From: JAXGYX01 sp964487355
GTDB taxonomy: Bacteria > Bacillota > Clostridia > Saccharofermentanales > Fastidiosipilaceae
Reading direction: 5' to 3'
NCBI GenBank assembly: GCA_964487355.1
Contig: CAZAPS010000003.1
Location: forward strand, 38,468 to 102,467
DNA: 64,000 bases
Positions 9,733-19,960 of this stretch are shown piece after piece. The notes under the pieces were generated by a model, which was given only the letters and a program-made list of their open reading frames with translations, made no database searches and had not been told where the DNA came from. Each line of letters begins with the position of its first letter. Within the stretch, counting starts at the first letter, position 1. A program made the position numbers and the translations under genes.

Positions 9733-11893
9733 CGCAAGCACCCTCTCCATATAATTTTCGATACGTCGGAGTTTGATACAGATCAACTTTCTGACTTACC
9801 GGACGCAACACTACACATATTATAACGTTAGACAGTTTTGATATATAGATCAAACCCGCCTCTTCATAGATTGATAGGACGCGACGCAGCTGAAAATGGC
9901 TGAGCGGACGGCGCATCGAAGCGTTTATCCGCGCCAGCAACACCTGAGTCTGCAGCATGCCGTAGCCATCATCCAGCGCGGATTTTAAGAACAGGTAAAC
10001 TCCGCCCAGCGCTTCTTTGGTGATATCCAATTCAGACTCGGGCAAGTCGAGCTGTTTGACCAGCTCCTTCCGCCCCGCCGACTCCCCTGTCAAAGCCAGC
10101 CGCGCTTCCAAATCCATTTGATACATCAGGTCATCTTCCGATTCTTCGGGCAGCAGCAGATCATCGGCTATGATTTGCAGCGTCTCTCGTCCGTTCCAGC
10201 TATTCACGTTCGATCCGCCATAAACTTCGACCACGGTGTCGGCCGATATGAGGCCGACCATCTCCCCTTGACCGAACGCGACAACCTCAATCGCCTCAAC
10301 ACCCCCGCGCAGCTGAAATTTCAGATGAGAATTGTCTTTGCCGATGGTCCGAACAGAATGGGCCGAGTTCAATCCATAGTGGAAAACCGGCAGTTCGTTC
10401 GCCCTGCCAAACGGTTCAAGATCGGCAAGTTCCCTCACCTCCTCGATCCGCAAGTTTTCCGGCTCGATGGAAAGGTCATATTTTCGTTTGGGCACGGTCG
10501 GAAAGGACTCTTCAGGCAGATGCTCATACACATAACGGTCGAGCGCGTCACGCAGCTCCGGCAGATTCTGTCGTGTGACCATCAACCCCGCCGCCTGTCG
10601 ATGTCCGCCGAAACTGATAAGTAGATCTTGCGCGTGCCGCAACGCCTCATAGATATTGAAGTCGCCAAACGTCCGAGCCGAACCCGTGAAAACATCTTGA
10701 TTCTGATCGATTTGCCCACCGGACGACTCAGCCACGGCTCGGTCCGGTGTGACCGATTTCGCGCCGGAAAGCAAAATGACCGGCCTCAATAACCTGGCGG
10801 ACAGCCTGGCGGCGAGAATCCCCAAGACCCCCGGATGCCAATCTTGCCCTTCCAGAATCAGAATCTGATGTTCCAAGCGGTCCGGTTCTTCCGCGATCAG
10901 CTCATTGATCCGGTGAAAAATATTCTGCTCCACCGTACGCCTCTGCTGATTGATCTCAACCAGCAGAGAGGCTTTCTCGCTCGCTCGTTCCTCCTCGCGG
11001 GCGGTCAGACATTCCATACCGCTCAAGCTGTCTCCCATACGCCCGGCGGCGTTGATTGCGGGGCTGACGCGATGTGAGATCGTGTGCGCCGTCGGTGGCT
11101 GATCATTGAGATGCACCAGCTTTAACAAAGCGGCCAGTCCGGGTCTTTCAGAATCTCGCATGCGCTCCAATCCGGCTCTCACTATTGAGCGGTTTTCATC
11201 CTTTAGCGGCATGACATCACCGACTGTGCCGATCGCGGCGAGATCCAGTCCGGCTCGCCACAGGTCGGGCTGTTCCAAGCAGTCCGAAAGCGCCTGTGTG
11301 AGCTTTAACGCGACCGCCGCGCCGCAAAGATCGGTGAATGGATAGGCGCTGTCGGAGCGCTGGGGATTGACGATGGCGGTGGCGTCGGGCAATTGTTCAC
11401 CACATTGGTGGTGGTCGGTGATGACCAACCCGATCCCCGCCTCTTTCAATTGTTCAGCTTCATCAATTGAGGAAACACCACAGTCGACGGTGACCACAAG
11501 CCCCGCGCCCGCGGCGATGGCGTAGCGCGTGCCGATTTCCGACAGCCCATACCCCTCGTCAAATCGATCAGGAATATACCAGCCGACCAGGCCACCCGCC
11601 GCTCGTAAAAACTCGGTCAACAGCGCGGTCGCCGTCACTCCATCGGTATCATAGTCTCCATGGACCATGATCAGCTGATGATGGTTCAGGGCGTGCATGA
11701 TCGCGTCACAGGCGGCGTCCATGTCTGGCAACAAAAACGGATCATGAAAACTCATCGCATCGCTGTCTAAAAACAAGCGCCGCTCTTCCTCATCCATACC
11801 ACGGGCGGCCAGGACCCGCTCGCGCAGCGGCAATTCCTGTTCGGCTACGAATGACGGCGTTTTAGCGGACCAAATTTGATGATAAAGGCGCAT
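9722..11893 (-). CDS. recJ: Single-strand-specific DNA exonuclease RecJ
   Basis: RecJ degrades single-stranded DNA 5' to 3' in recombination and repair. The DHH-superfamily motifs are visible: HGDYDTDG near residue 76 and the DHH triad near 160. A DHHA1-type domain and an OB-fold follow. The protein is 723 residues, longer than the ~570-residue core. The C-terminal 120 residues, after about residue 600, look like an added winged-helix-type domain, as in several Clostridia. ATG has GAAGGAAGGG upstream. Its last bases carry the ribosome binding site of rel. A terminator lies between rpsU and this gene, so recJ-rel should have its own promoter in 11894-11945, but I see no strong one. Confidence 0.93.
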   Translation of the reverse strand: MRLYHQIWSAKTPSFVAEQELPLRERVLAARGMDEEERRLFLDSDAMSFHDPFLLPDMDAACDAIMHALNHHQLIMVHGDYDTDGVTATALLTEFLRAAGGLVGWYIPDRFDEGYGLSEIGTRYAIAAGAGLVVTVDCGVSSIDEAEQLKEAGIGLVITDHHQCGEQLPDATAIVNPQRSDSAYPFTDLCGAAVALKLTQALSDCLEQPDLWRAGLDLAAIGTVGDVMPLKDENRSIVRAGLERMRDSERPGLAALLKLVHLNDQPPTAHTISHRVSPAINAAGRMGDSLSGMECLTAREEERASEKASLLVEINQQRRTVEQNIFHRINELIAEEPDRLEHQILILEGQDWHPGVLGILAARLSARLLRPVILLSGAKSVTPDRAVAESSGGQIDQNQDVFTGSARTFGDFNIYEALRHAQDLLISFGGHRQAAGLMVTRQNLPELRDALDRYVYEHLPEESFPTVPKRKYDLSIEPENLRIEEVRELADLEPFGRANELPVFHYGLNSAHSVRTIGKDNSHLKFQLRGGVEAIEVVAFGQGEMVGLISADTVVEVYGGSNVNSWNGRETLQIIADDLLLPEESEDDLMYQMDLEARLALTGESAGRKELVKQLDLPESELDITKEALGGVYLFLKSALDDGYGMLQTQVLLARINASMRRPLSHFQLRRVLSIYEEAGLIYISKLSNVIICVVLRPVSQKVDLYQTPTYRKLYGEGACVDD

Positions 11894-11940
11894 GTCGACC
11901 CTTCCTTCTGCGTTGTGACGCGATGCGATTTCATTTTGAA

Positions 11941-11981
11941 TAAAAAAACTCCGGATTTATGGCTGTCCACCGATCCGGAGT
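11941..11981 (-). terminator. Terminator of rpsU
   Basis: ACTCCGGAT pairs with ATCCGGAGT around a 16-base loop, and a TTTTTTTA run follows on the minus strand. Confidence 0.85.
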
Positions 11982-12022
11982 AATAGTGATCCCTCAGCTG
12001 AATATTATGAGAAAGAAAGCGA

Positions 12023-12196
12023 TCATCGCTTTCTCTTTCTGGCCGCTTCAGATTTTTTCTTACGTTTGACGCTGGGTTTCTCGTAATGTTCTCTCTTACG
12101 AACCTCAGCGAGAACACCGGAGCGCGCACATGAACGTTTGAAGCGTCTGAGAGCACTGTCTAGGGATTCGTTCTCTTTTACTCTGATTTCTGACAT
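12023..12196 (-). CDS. rpsU: Small ribosomal subunit protein bS21
   Basis: A 57-residue, strongly basic protein of the 30S subunit. The N-terminal MSEIRVKENESLDSALRRF and the Lys/Arg-rich tail are typical of S21. ATG at 12196 is preceded by GGGAGGGGGGAAG. It has its own promoter (12312-12341) and terminator, so it is probably monocistronic. Confidence 0.95.
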   Translation of the reverse strand: MSEIRVKENESLDSALRRFKRSCARSGVLAEVRKREHYEKPSVKRKKKSEAARKRKR

Positions 12197-12311
12197 ATTC
12201 TTCCCCCCTCCCGGTGCTAAAATTGGCATTGATGAATGATATACAATCATGTCGAACTCAAACAAGTGAATTCACATGTCATCCGATCAATACCGCTGCA
12301 GAATGCCATTC

Positions 12312-12341
12312 ATTATAATGCAAACGGGCGGCAAAAGTCAA
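12312..12341 (-). promoter_or_regulatory. Promoter of rpsU
   Basis: On the minus strand TTGACT and a perfect TATAAT are separated by 18 bases. The predicted leader is about 110 bases. Confidence 0.65.
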
Positions 12342-12450
12342 GCGGCGCATCCTTTAGGCGGTGCTCATTTTTGCGATTCCCCGGTCAACGAATGGCGCGC
12401 TGCCGCGCTGAATGAGCGAACGGCGCTGGCGTCAATAGCGGATCCGACCT

Positions 12451-12801
12451 CTACAACAACTTTTCTCCCATGCTTACACCGCCAAGTAAATGTGTATGAA
12501 AATGGAAAACTGTCTGACCCGCGTCCGGTCCGCAGTTGCTGATCAAACGGTAGCCCGACTGCCTGACACCCAGCCTCTCGGCGATCAGCGGAATGACACG
12601 CGTCATATGCGCCGCCAGCTCACCACTTTGATCCTCATTCGCGAAATCATTCATATCCTCGATATGCCGCTTGGGAACCACCAACACATGGACCGGCGCG
12701 ACCGGATTCAGGTCATGAAACACAATAAGCTGATCGTCTTCATAGACAACGGTTGAAGGGATCTCTTTTTTAACAATTTTACAAAATACACAATCGGACA
12801 T
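12451..12801 (-). CDS. HIT family (HINT-like) nucleotide hydrolase
   Basis: A 116-residue histidine-triad protein, probably a purine nucleoside phosphoramidase or a related nucleotide hydrolase in the cytosol. CVFCKIV near the N-terminus gives zinc-type Cys residues, and the catalytic HFHTHLL lies at about 98-104. ATG at 12801 has GAGAGGAG six bases upstream; a GTG codon directly before it is too close to serve as start. It lies 100 bases after alaS on the same strand. Confidence 0.92.
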   Translation of the reverse strand: MSDCVFCKIVKKEIPSTVVYEDDQLIVFHDLNPVAPVHVLVVPKRHIEDMNDFANEDQSGELAAHMTRVIPLIAERLGVRQSGYRLISNCGPDAGQTVFHFHTHLLGGVSMGEKLL

Positions 12802-12900
12802 CACGCACTCCTCTCAGCCTTGCCCGCCCATTTCGACAACTTCACGTCCATCGTCCAATCGTCCAATCAGACAACAGCTGACTTACAATCTTCAAGTCAT

Positions 12901-15561
12901 TCAATTCAGCATGTCCGCGGCGAGGGCGGCGGAGGCGCCCAACGCCTCCTGCAGCTTGGCCGGATTCTTTCCACCCGCCTGCGCCATGTCCGGCCGGCCG
13001 CCACCACCGCCTGAGCAAATTTTCGCGGCCTCTTTGACAATATTGCCCGCGTGAGCACCTGCTTTCACAGCGTCCGGCGAGGCCATCGCGCTGAGCAACA
13101 CCTTGCCATCCGCGACCGCACCGAGCACCACCAGCGACGGCTTCAGCTGTTCACGCAGTTGGTCGGTCATCTCCCGCAAAACTTTCGCGTCAGGAGCCTC
13201 GATTTGCGCCACCAGAACATTGATTCCATTCACATCCTTGACTTGATCTTTGAGGTCACCGGCCGACTGCGCGGCGATCTCCCTTTCCAAATCAGAGTAT
13301 TTTCGTTCCGCGCTCTTCAAATCGTCCAGGACGGATTCCACACGGCGCGAAACTTCCGGCACAGTGGTTTTGAGCATGGCGGCGGTTTCTTCAAGTTCTC
13401 TCTGATAGCTGTCCATCAGCGCGAAAGCGCCCCGTCCGGTCAGTGCTTCAATCCTTCGCACCCCGGAAGCGATCGAGCTTTCCGACAGGATCTTAAAGTA
13501 ACAGGCCTGTGAGGTATGTCGCAGATGCGTGCCTCCACACAGTTCACTGCTAAAGTCTCCGGCACAGACAACCCGCACATTATCACCGTATTTTTCATCA
13601 AACAGAGCCATCGCGCCACCCGCTTTGGCCTCGTCCATGGTCATCACTTTGGTCTCAATCGGCAGATCTCGCAAGATTGTCTGATTGACGATCTCCTCCA
13701 CCGATTTGATCTGCGCCGCGCTCATCGGTTTGCCGTAATGGAAATCAAAACGCAAACGATCCGCGTTGACGCTGGAACCCGCCTGCGTCACATGCTCACC
13801 TAAAACTATGCGCAGCGTCTTGTGCAGCAGGTGCGTGGCGGTGTGGTTACGCGCGGTGTCCAGCCTTTGCTCCCGATTGACGATCAGCGTCGCCGCGACA
13901 CCTTGTTTGATCAGACCCGACTCGACCTGCCCATGGTGCAGATAGACTCCTTCCGCGGTCATCGTCGTGTCAAGCACCTCCATCACACCGGAGCCCATCT
14001 CAATTTTTCCAATGTCACCGACCTGTCCGCCACTGTTCGCGTAAAAAGGTGTTTGATCGGAAACAAGAATGATCCGAGCTCCCTCACCCGCCTCGTCGAC
14101 CAGCTCAACGGTGTCATCGTCCTCCCCCCGCAGCGCGAGGTATAAAACACTCGCCTCGCCGCGCAACTGATCATAGCCGATGAAGGTGGTTGACCTCTCC
14201 TGCCGGATTTCTTCCGGCAACGCGCTTTCGTTCCAGGCGCTCCCGCCTTTTTCAAGTGTCGCCTTGCGTGACAGCTCTCTTTGCGCTTTCATCAGCTCGT
14301 CAAAGCCCGACTCATCGATCTCGACGTCGGTCTCGGAGGCGATTTCACGGGTCAGATCCACCGGGAATCCGTATGTGTCATGCAGCTTAAACACTTTATC
14401 TCCGGGCAAAATACTGGAGCCGGACTCTTTCAGTTCGGCCAAATATTCATCCAGCATCTGTGAGCCTTGATGAATGGTTTTCTCAAAGCTGACCTCTTCC
14501 TGATTCAAGACTGACAGAATATATTCTTGTCGTTCGGCAAGTTCGGGGTATGCCGTCTTTGACATTTCGATCACGACCGGTGACAGTTTCGTCAGGAAAC
14601 GGTCCTTGATGCCGAGCATTTTTCCATAGCGGGCCGCCCGGCGCAACAAACGGCGCAGCACATAGCCTCTGCCTTCGTTCGACGGCCGGATACCGTCAGA
14701 GATCATCATGGTGCCGCTGCGGATATGGTCGGTTATGACTCGGATGCCGACATCGTCGCGCCCGTTTTTGCCATATTCCAGATCAGCCAGTTCACAAACT
14801 TTGTCCAGTACCGAGCGCACCGTATCGGTCTCAAACAAATTGTCCACGTCCTGCATGATACAGGCAATGCGCTCGAGGCCGGCCCCGGTATCGATGTTTT
14901 TATGATCCAAGGGCAAATAGCTGCCATCCTCCTGGCGATCAAACTGAGTGAACACCAGATTCCAAAACTCGACAAAACGATCGCAGTCACAGCCAACGGA
15001 ACAGTTGGGATCGTCACAACCATGCCCGAGACCGCGATCAAAAAACAGTTCAGAACAAGGCCCGCACGGTCCTGTTCCGTGCTCCCAAAAGTTATCTTCT
15101 TTCCCCATTCGGAAGATCCTGTCCTCCGGTAGCCCCACAACATCTTTCCAAATATCATAGGCCTCGTCGTCTTCAAGATAGACAGTGGCGGAAATCTGTT
15201 CGGGCGGCATGTTCAGCACTTCAGTGGAAAACTCCCAGGCCCAGGAAATGGCTTCTTTTTTAAAGTAGTCACCAAAGGAAAAATTACCCAGCATCTCAAA
15301 ATAAGTTCCGTGCCGGGCGGTCAGCCCCACGCGGTCGATATCCGGAGTGCGGATACATTTTTGACAAGTCGTCACGCGTTTGGCAGGTGGTGTCTGCGCA
15401 CCGGTAAAATATGGTTTGAGCGGCGTCATACCCGCGTTGATCAGCAAAACAGAGGGGTCATTTTTGGGCACCAGTGAGAAGCTCGGCAACCGTAAATGAT
15501 CTTTCGATTCAAAAAACGAAAGAAATCGTTCGCGAATTTCATTTAGTCCAAGTTTTTGCAT
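12901..15561 (-). CDS. alaS: Alanine--tRNA ligase
   Basis: It charges tRNA-Ala and edits mischarged Ser and Gly. The 886-residue length is normal. The class II catalytic core starts at the N-terminus. The editing domain shows HTATHLLH near 575 and CGGTHLRHT near 675. The C-terminal domain has the GGGGGRPDMAQAGG motif. ATG at 15561 is preceded by AAAGGTG. Many Gram-positive alaS genes have a T-box leader; the 180 bases before this one are too short for a clear one and I see none. Confidence 0.96.
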   Translation of the reverse strand: MQKLGLNEIRERFLSFFESKDHLRLPSFSLVPKNDPSVLLINAGMTPLKPYFTGAQTPPAKRVTTCQKCIRTPDIDRVGLTARHGTYFEMLGNFSFGDYFKKEAISWAWEFSTEVLNMPPEQISATVYLEDDEAYDIWKDVVGLPEDRIFRMGKEDNFWEHGTGPCGPCSELFFDRGLGHGCDDPNCSVGCDCDRFVEFWNLVFTQFDRQEDGSYLPLDHKNIDTGAGLERIACIMQDVDNLFETDTVRSVLDKVCELADLEYGKNGRDDVGIRVITDHIRSGTMMISDGIRPSNEGRGYVLRRLLRRAARYGKMLGIKDRFLTKLSPVVIEMSKTAYPELAERQEYILSVLNQEEVSFEKTIHQGSQMLDEYLAELKESGSSILPGDKVFKLHDTYGFPVDLTREIASETDVEIDESGFDELMKAQRELSRKATLEKGGSAWNESALPEEIRQERSTTFIGYDQLRGEASVLYLALRGEDDDTVELVDEAGEGARIILVSDQTPFYANSGGQVGDIGKIEMGSGVMEVLDTTMTAEGVYLHHGQVESGLIKQGVAATLIVNREQRLDTARNHTATHLLHKTLRIVLGEHVTQAGSSVNADRLRFDFHYGKPMSAAQIKSVEEIVNQTILRDLPIETKVMTMDEAKAGGAMALFDEKYGDNVRVVCAGDFSSELCGGTHLRHTSQACYFKILSESSIASGVRRIEALTGRGAFALMDSYQRELEETAAMLKTTVPEVSRRVESVLDDLKSAERKYSDLEREIAAQSAGDLKDQVKDVNGINVLVAQIEAPDAKVLREMTDQLREQLKPSLVVLGAVADGKVLLSAMASPDAVKAGAHAGNIVKEAAKICSGGGGGRPDMAQAGGKNPAKLQEALGASAALAADMLN

Positions 15562-15743
15562 ATCTTCAGCACCTTTCTTGCGTTCATTCGCAATTACCAA
15601 TTTTAACCCAACATGTGGTTTCTAACAATCCTGGCCGATTCGGCACTTGGGTCTATGATAGAATAAACCGCATAAAATACAAATCTGTCGCCAACACCCG
15701 AACAACAAAACGCGTTGGCGCAAAACAAAGGAATGTGAATGAT

Positions 15744-17120
15744 ATGACTGATCAGATGGTTGATAAATTAAAGATGGCTGACGCGAACCGGGCGCTCGCG
15801 GCTCAGTTTGGTCTACATTTTCCGCGTTTTTTACTCCCGAACCCGGAATTGGATCCCTCATTGTGGAGCGTGGTCGCCTGTGACCAATTCACCTCCCAAC
15901 CGGAGTATTGGGAAGAGGTGCGCTCCATTGTGGGCGACGCGCCATCGACACTGAACCTGGTGCTGCCCGAAGTCTATCTTGAAAGCCCCGGCGATCGTCC
16001 AATTGAGAGCCGTGTCGAAGACATCCATCAGAACATGAATGAGTATCTCGACAATGACGTCTTTCAGGAACTGTCACCCGGACTGATTGTCATCCGGCGC
16101 CTCACCGCTCAAAACCGCATACGAACCGGCTTGGTCGCCGCCATCGATCTGGACACCTACGAATTCGAACCGGGCAACCGAGCGTTGACCCGTGCCTCAG
16201 AGGCGACTGTTCCGGACCGCATTCCACCTCGTCTGGCGGTCAGAAAAGATGCCAAAATCGAATGCGCCCATATCCTTTTGCTGTTGGACGACCCACAACA
16301 GGCGTGCATCAAACCGTTCGCCGAACAGGTCAGCTCAGCAGACAGTGGCTACCGAAAGTTGTACGACTTTGAGCTGATGGCCGGCGCCGGTCATTTGACC
16401 GGCTGGTTCGTCCCCTCGGACTGCCCACTACTAAATGAGCTGCTTGAGCAGATGGCGCGACTGTCCCTTTACACCGATCATCAAATGATGTTCGCCGTCG
16501 GAGACGGAAACCATTCTCTGGCGACCGCGAAAGCATCGTGGGATCAGCTGAAAAAAGAGAATCCTTCCATAGCCACCGACCATCCCGCGCGCTACGCGAT
16601 GGTTGAAATCGAGGCGCTCAACGATCCCGGCCTGTTGTTTGAGCCCATCCATCAAGTTTTGTTTGACACCTCCCTCGAAACGGTCGAACAATCCGCCAAG
16701 GCGTTCTACGGGAACAGGCTTTCGATAGTGACCATGGATCCATCCATTCTACTCGAGGATGGCAGTCTCAAAAAAGAGCGTCCAACGGTTCCTGAAGGTC
16801 AGGTCGGCATTCCTGTGCGTTCGGGCGACCATTTTCATTTATGGCAAATCAAGTCGGACGATAAATTGGCGATCGAGGTTTTGCGCGATTTTCTCGATCC
16901 ATTTATGAACGAGAAAGAATTGTTCACCGATTACATCCACGGAGACGAGGTGGTCACACAACTCACCGATGATCCGGACAACGTTGGATTTTATCTGCCT
17001 CAGATGGATCCCGACGATTTCTTCAACCAAATCATTCACCGAGGCATCCTGCCGCGCAAGGCTTTTTCTTTGGGCGACGCGGTTGACAAACGATTTTACA
17101 TGGAATGCAAAGCCATCTGA
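15744..17120 (+). CDS. DUF1015 family protein
   Basis: A 458-residue cytosolic protein of unknown function. The family hallmark GDGNHSLATAK lies at about 252-262, and DQFTSQPEYW near the N-terminus is also typical. DUF1015 genes are often found beside serA and serC in Clostridia; here the gene is convergent with that pair, which hints at a role linked to serine metabolism (inference). ATG at 15744 has AAAGGA about 11 bases upstream; GTG at 15735 is less well placed. Confidence 0.85.
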   Translation: MTDQMVDKLKMADANRALAAQFGLHFPRFLLPNPELDPSLWSVVACDQFTSQPEYWEEVRSIVGDAPSTLNLVLPEVYLESPGDRPIESRVEDIHQNMNEYLDNDVFQELSPGLIVIRRLTAQNRIRTGLVAAIDLDTYEFEPGNRALTRASEATVPDRIPPRLAVRKDAKIECAHILLLLDDPQQACIKPFAEQVSSADSGYRKLYDFELMAGAGHLTGWFVPSDCPLLNELLEQMARLSLYTDHQMMFAVGDGNHSLATAKASWDQLKKENPSIATDHPARYAMVEIEALNDPGLLFEPIHQVLFDTSLETVEQSAKAFYGNRLSIVTMDPSILLEDGSLKKERPTVPEGQVGIPVRSGDHFHLWQIKSDDKLAIEVLRDFLDPFMNEKELFTDYIHGDEVVTQLTDDPDNVGFYLPQMDPDDFFNQIIHRGILPRKAFSLGDAVDKRFYMECKAI

Positions 17121-17188
17121 TCGCGCCTGATCAAAATTTCGTTAGTTATTTCGTTAGCCTTTATAATCAAACTCCCGCAAATGAAAGT

Positions 17189-17232
17189 AAAAACTCCTTG
17201 GCCACATTATCTTAGAGTGCCAAGGAGTTTTT
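17189..17232. terminator. Bidirectional terminator between the DUF1015 gene and serA
   Basis: AAAAACTCCTTGGC pairs with GCCAAGGAGTTTTT around a 16-base loop. A and T runs on both sides suit both convergent genes. Confidence 0.85.
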
Positions 17233-17279
17233 GTGACTGCGCGACTCACGCCGGATGCGCGGCTGTCAGGCGTTGAGGT

Positions 17280-18884
17280 CTAAAAATAAAGACGGCTGAC
17301 TCTCAGCACACCTTCTTGTTTCATCAATTCATCAATCACCTCGTCTTCGACAGGTGTGTCCACACAGACAAAGGCCTGCGCGTGATGGTTGACATTTTTC
17401 ACCGCCCAAATCAAATTGGAGATATTAATGTTAAAGTTTCCAAGAACCGTGCCAACCCGGCCGATCACACCCGGAATGTCATCATTTTGCAGCGCAAGCA
17501 TGTATGGCGTAAGCGGGATGTTGACGTTGTATCCAAAGAAGTCCACCAGCACCTGAATCTCAGACCCAACAATTGAACCACTGACACTCAGCACTTTGCC
17601 GGTATCCTGCGTGAATTCGACTGTGATCAGATTCTCATAGCGTGTACAGGCGCTGGCTTTGTCTTCCAGCACTTTAATACCCATTTCCTCAACGTTTTGA
17701 CGCACATTGACAAAACTAATGCGATTTTCGGAAATCGGTGTCAAAAAACCTTTCAATATGGACAGCGTCAGCAGGCCGGTCTCCTCGGTCATCAATGTGC
17801 CACAATAAGTGATCTTGATCCTTGTGACCGTTTTATTTTCCGCTTGAAAATAAATACTGCCGAGGCGTTCGCAAAGACGGATAAACGGTTTCATCTGGTC
17901 GGCGCTGCCGCTGACCGGAGGCATGTTGACCGCCGGCACCATTTCACCTTTAAGCGCGCGGGCGATGATGTCAGTCACACCAAATCCAACTCGTGCGGCG
18001 GCCTCTGTCGTCGACGCGCCCAAATGCGGGGTGTACGTGAAGTTGTCCAGGTCCAGCAAAGGACTGTGAAAGTCCTGCTCTTCCGGTGTTTTAGTGAATT
18101 TGGGTTCGCTGGAGAGGACATCCATCGCGGCGGAAGCCACCTGTCCCGACACCAGCGCGTCATGTAAATCCTGTTCATTGACCAGCCCGCCACGGGCGGC
18201 GTTGACCAGCCGAACACCTTTTTTACAAAGAGCGAATTGCGGCGCGCTCAGCATGTTGGTTGTCTCTTTGGTTTTTGGCGTGTGGACGGAGATCAGGTCG
18301 ACCAGCGGCAATAATTCCTCCAACGTCTCACAATATGTCACATTGAAATATTCCATGCGCTGTCTCGTCACAAAAGGATCGTACGCGAGCACTTTCATAC
18401 CAAGGCCCTGCAATTTAGTAGCGACTCCCTGAGCGATTCGACCAAATCCGATCACACCGGCGATCTTGCCCTCCAGTTCATTTCCAACCATGCCACCGCG
18501 ACGAAAATCCGCGCGGCGCGCTTTCATGTTGGCTTCGCCAATGTTGCGAAACGCCGAGAACGCCAGTCCTACCGCCAGCTCGGCGGCGGCGTTGGTGTTC
18601 GCGTCAGGTGTGTTGCAGACCAAAATACCTTTGGCGGTGCAGGCGGGGATGTCGATGTTGTCCACACCGGTTCCGGCGCGTCCGACGATCTTCAAGTCAA
18701 CCGCGCGCGCCAACAAAGCAGCGTCGACAGTGGTCGCGCTACGCACGATCAAAGCGTCAAATCCGGGAATCATCTCACACAATTCTTCTGCCGTCTTGCC
18801 CTCGACCTCAACGACCTCGACGTCTTGAGAACGGAGCAGATCCAAAGCGTCCGGAGCGATTTTTTCGGGAACTAAAACTTTCAT
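17280..18884 (-). CDS. serA: D-3-phosphoglycerate dehydrogenase
   Basis: First step of serine synthesis: NAD-dependent oxidation of 3-phosphoglycerate. The 534-residue long form has a substrate domain, a Rossmann domain with GVIGFGRIAQG near 143-153, an intervening (ASB) domain after about 320 and a C-terminal ACT domain after about 455. The ACT domain usually gives feedback control by serine. Start and stop overlap as ATGA with the serC-like gene, and AAGGAG lies eight bases before the ATG inside that gene, so the two are translationally coupled. Confidence 0.95.
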   Translation of the reverse strand: MKVLVPEKIAPDALDLLRSQDVEVVEVEGKTAEELCEMIPGFDALIVRSATTVDAALLARAVDLKIVGRAGTGVDNIDIPACTAKGILVCNTPDANTNAAAELAVGLAFSAFRNIGEANMKARRADFRRGGMVGNELEGKIAGVIGFGRIAQGVATKLQGLGMKVLAYDPFVTRQRMEYFNVTYCETLEELLPLVDLISVHTPKTKETTNMLSAPQFALCKKGVRLVNAARGGLVNEQDLHDALVSGQVASAAMDVLSSEPKFTKTPEEQDFHSPLLDLDNFTYTPHLGASTTEAAARVGFGVTDIIARALKGEMVPAVNMPPVSGSADQMKPFIRLCERLGSIYFQAENKTVTRIKITYCGTLMTEETGLLTLSILKGFLTPISENRISFVNVRQNVEEMGIKVLEDKASACTRYENLITVEFTQDTGKVLSVSGSIVGSEIQVLVDFFGYNVNIPLTPYMLALQNDDIPGVIGRVGTVLGNFNINISNLIWAVKNVNHHAQAFVCVDTPVEDEVIDELMKQEGVLRVSRLYF

Positions 18885-19960
18885 GCCTGCATCTCCTTAA
18901 CAACGGTATCAATGGTGTTCAGCAATGCCTCCAGCTCGTCCATGGTCGTGTCCGCCATGTGCGCGATGCGGAAGGTTTTGTCTTTCAGCGCGCCATATCC
19001 GTTGGAAATCGAATATCCTCGCTCACCCAGCAGCCGATTTAAATCAGAAACCGAGAGGTTATTTGTATTTGTGATGCAGGTAACAGTCTGTGAAAGATGC
19101 GCGGGGTCAGAATAGAGCGCATAGTTCTCAGTCGCCCATTCACGTACCCGGTCCGCCATTTTGCGATGACGGTCGAAACGATTGTCCAAGCCTTCTTCTA
19201 AAATATAGTCCAACTGAGCGTCCAGGGCGAACATATGAGACAAAGAAGGAGTGCTGGGGTATTGGTATGGTTTTTCTTCCACAAATCGGGCGAGCTCCAC
19301 AAAGTCAAAATACAGACCTCTGTGTTCGACGGTCTTGGCGTGTTCCAACGCTTTTTGTGAAAACGAACAAAATGACATGCCGGGCGGCAACCCGATGCAT
19401 TTTTGCGTGGAGGTGATACAAATATCGATACCCAGTCGATCCACCTCGATCTTGTCTCCACCCAGAGAACTGACGGCGTCGACCAGCCAGATCACATCCG
19501 GATATTTACGGATGACGGCGGACAACTCGTCCATGGGGTTCGCGACGCCGGTCGCGGTCTCATTGTGCGTAATGGTGATCACATCATATTTTCCGGTCGC
19601 CAAAACCTCATCCACCTGCGCGGGATCTGTCGCCTGACCGAGCTGCGCGCTAAATTTGTCCGCGGGGACATTGTTGGCGGTGCACATTTTATACCAGCGA
19701 TCGCCAAACGCGCCGATCGAAAACACAGCCGCTCTTTTTGCGGTACATGATCGCACTGCTCCTTCCATCAATCCCGATCCGGACGATGTGGAAATGAGGA
19801 TCATGTTCTCCGTATACATCAACTTACGGATCTTGTCCGATATTGATTGTTGCAACTTCGTGGCGTCTTTGGTGCGATGACCGATCATCGGTTTAGACAT
19901 TTTCTCCAGTACCTCTTGGCGCACGTCAACCGGTCCGGGTATGAAAAGTCTTTTGTGCAT
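18881..19960 (-). CDS. serC: Class V aminotransferase, probable phosphoserine aminotransferase
   Basis: A 359-residue PLP enzyme. The N-terminal FIPGPVDVRQEV and the PLP lysine in STQKCIG near 187 mark the alanine-glyoxylate/serine-pyruvate-like branch of class V. Its coupling to serA points to conversion of 3-phosphohydroxypyruvate to phosphoserine, the second step of serine synthesis; family members alone could also use glyoxylate or pyruvate. ATG has AAGGAGAG upstream. No serB is visible in the window. Confidence 0.85.
   Translation of the reverse strand: MHKRLFIPGPVDVRQEVLEKMSKPMIGHRTKDATKLQQSISDKIRKLMYTENMILISTSSGSGLMEGAVRSCTAKRAAVFSIGAFGDRWYKMCTANNVPADKFSAQLGQATDPAQVDEVLATGKYDVITITHNETATGVANPMDELSAVIRKYPDVIWLVDAVSSLGGDKIEVDRLGIDICITSTQKCIGLPPGMSFCSFSQKALEHAKTVEHRGLYFDFVELARFVEEKPYQYPSTPSLSHMFALDAQLDYILEEGLDNRFDRHRKMADRVREWATENYALYSDPAHLSQTVTCITNTNNLSVSDLNRLLGERGYSISNGYGALKDKTFRIAHMADTTMDELEALLNTIDTVVKEMQA

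Noticed and set aside
15562..15743. Possible T-box leader for alaS
   Set aside because: The gap is too short and I found no T-box sequence or antiterminator.
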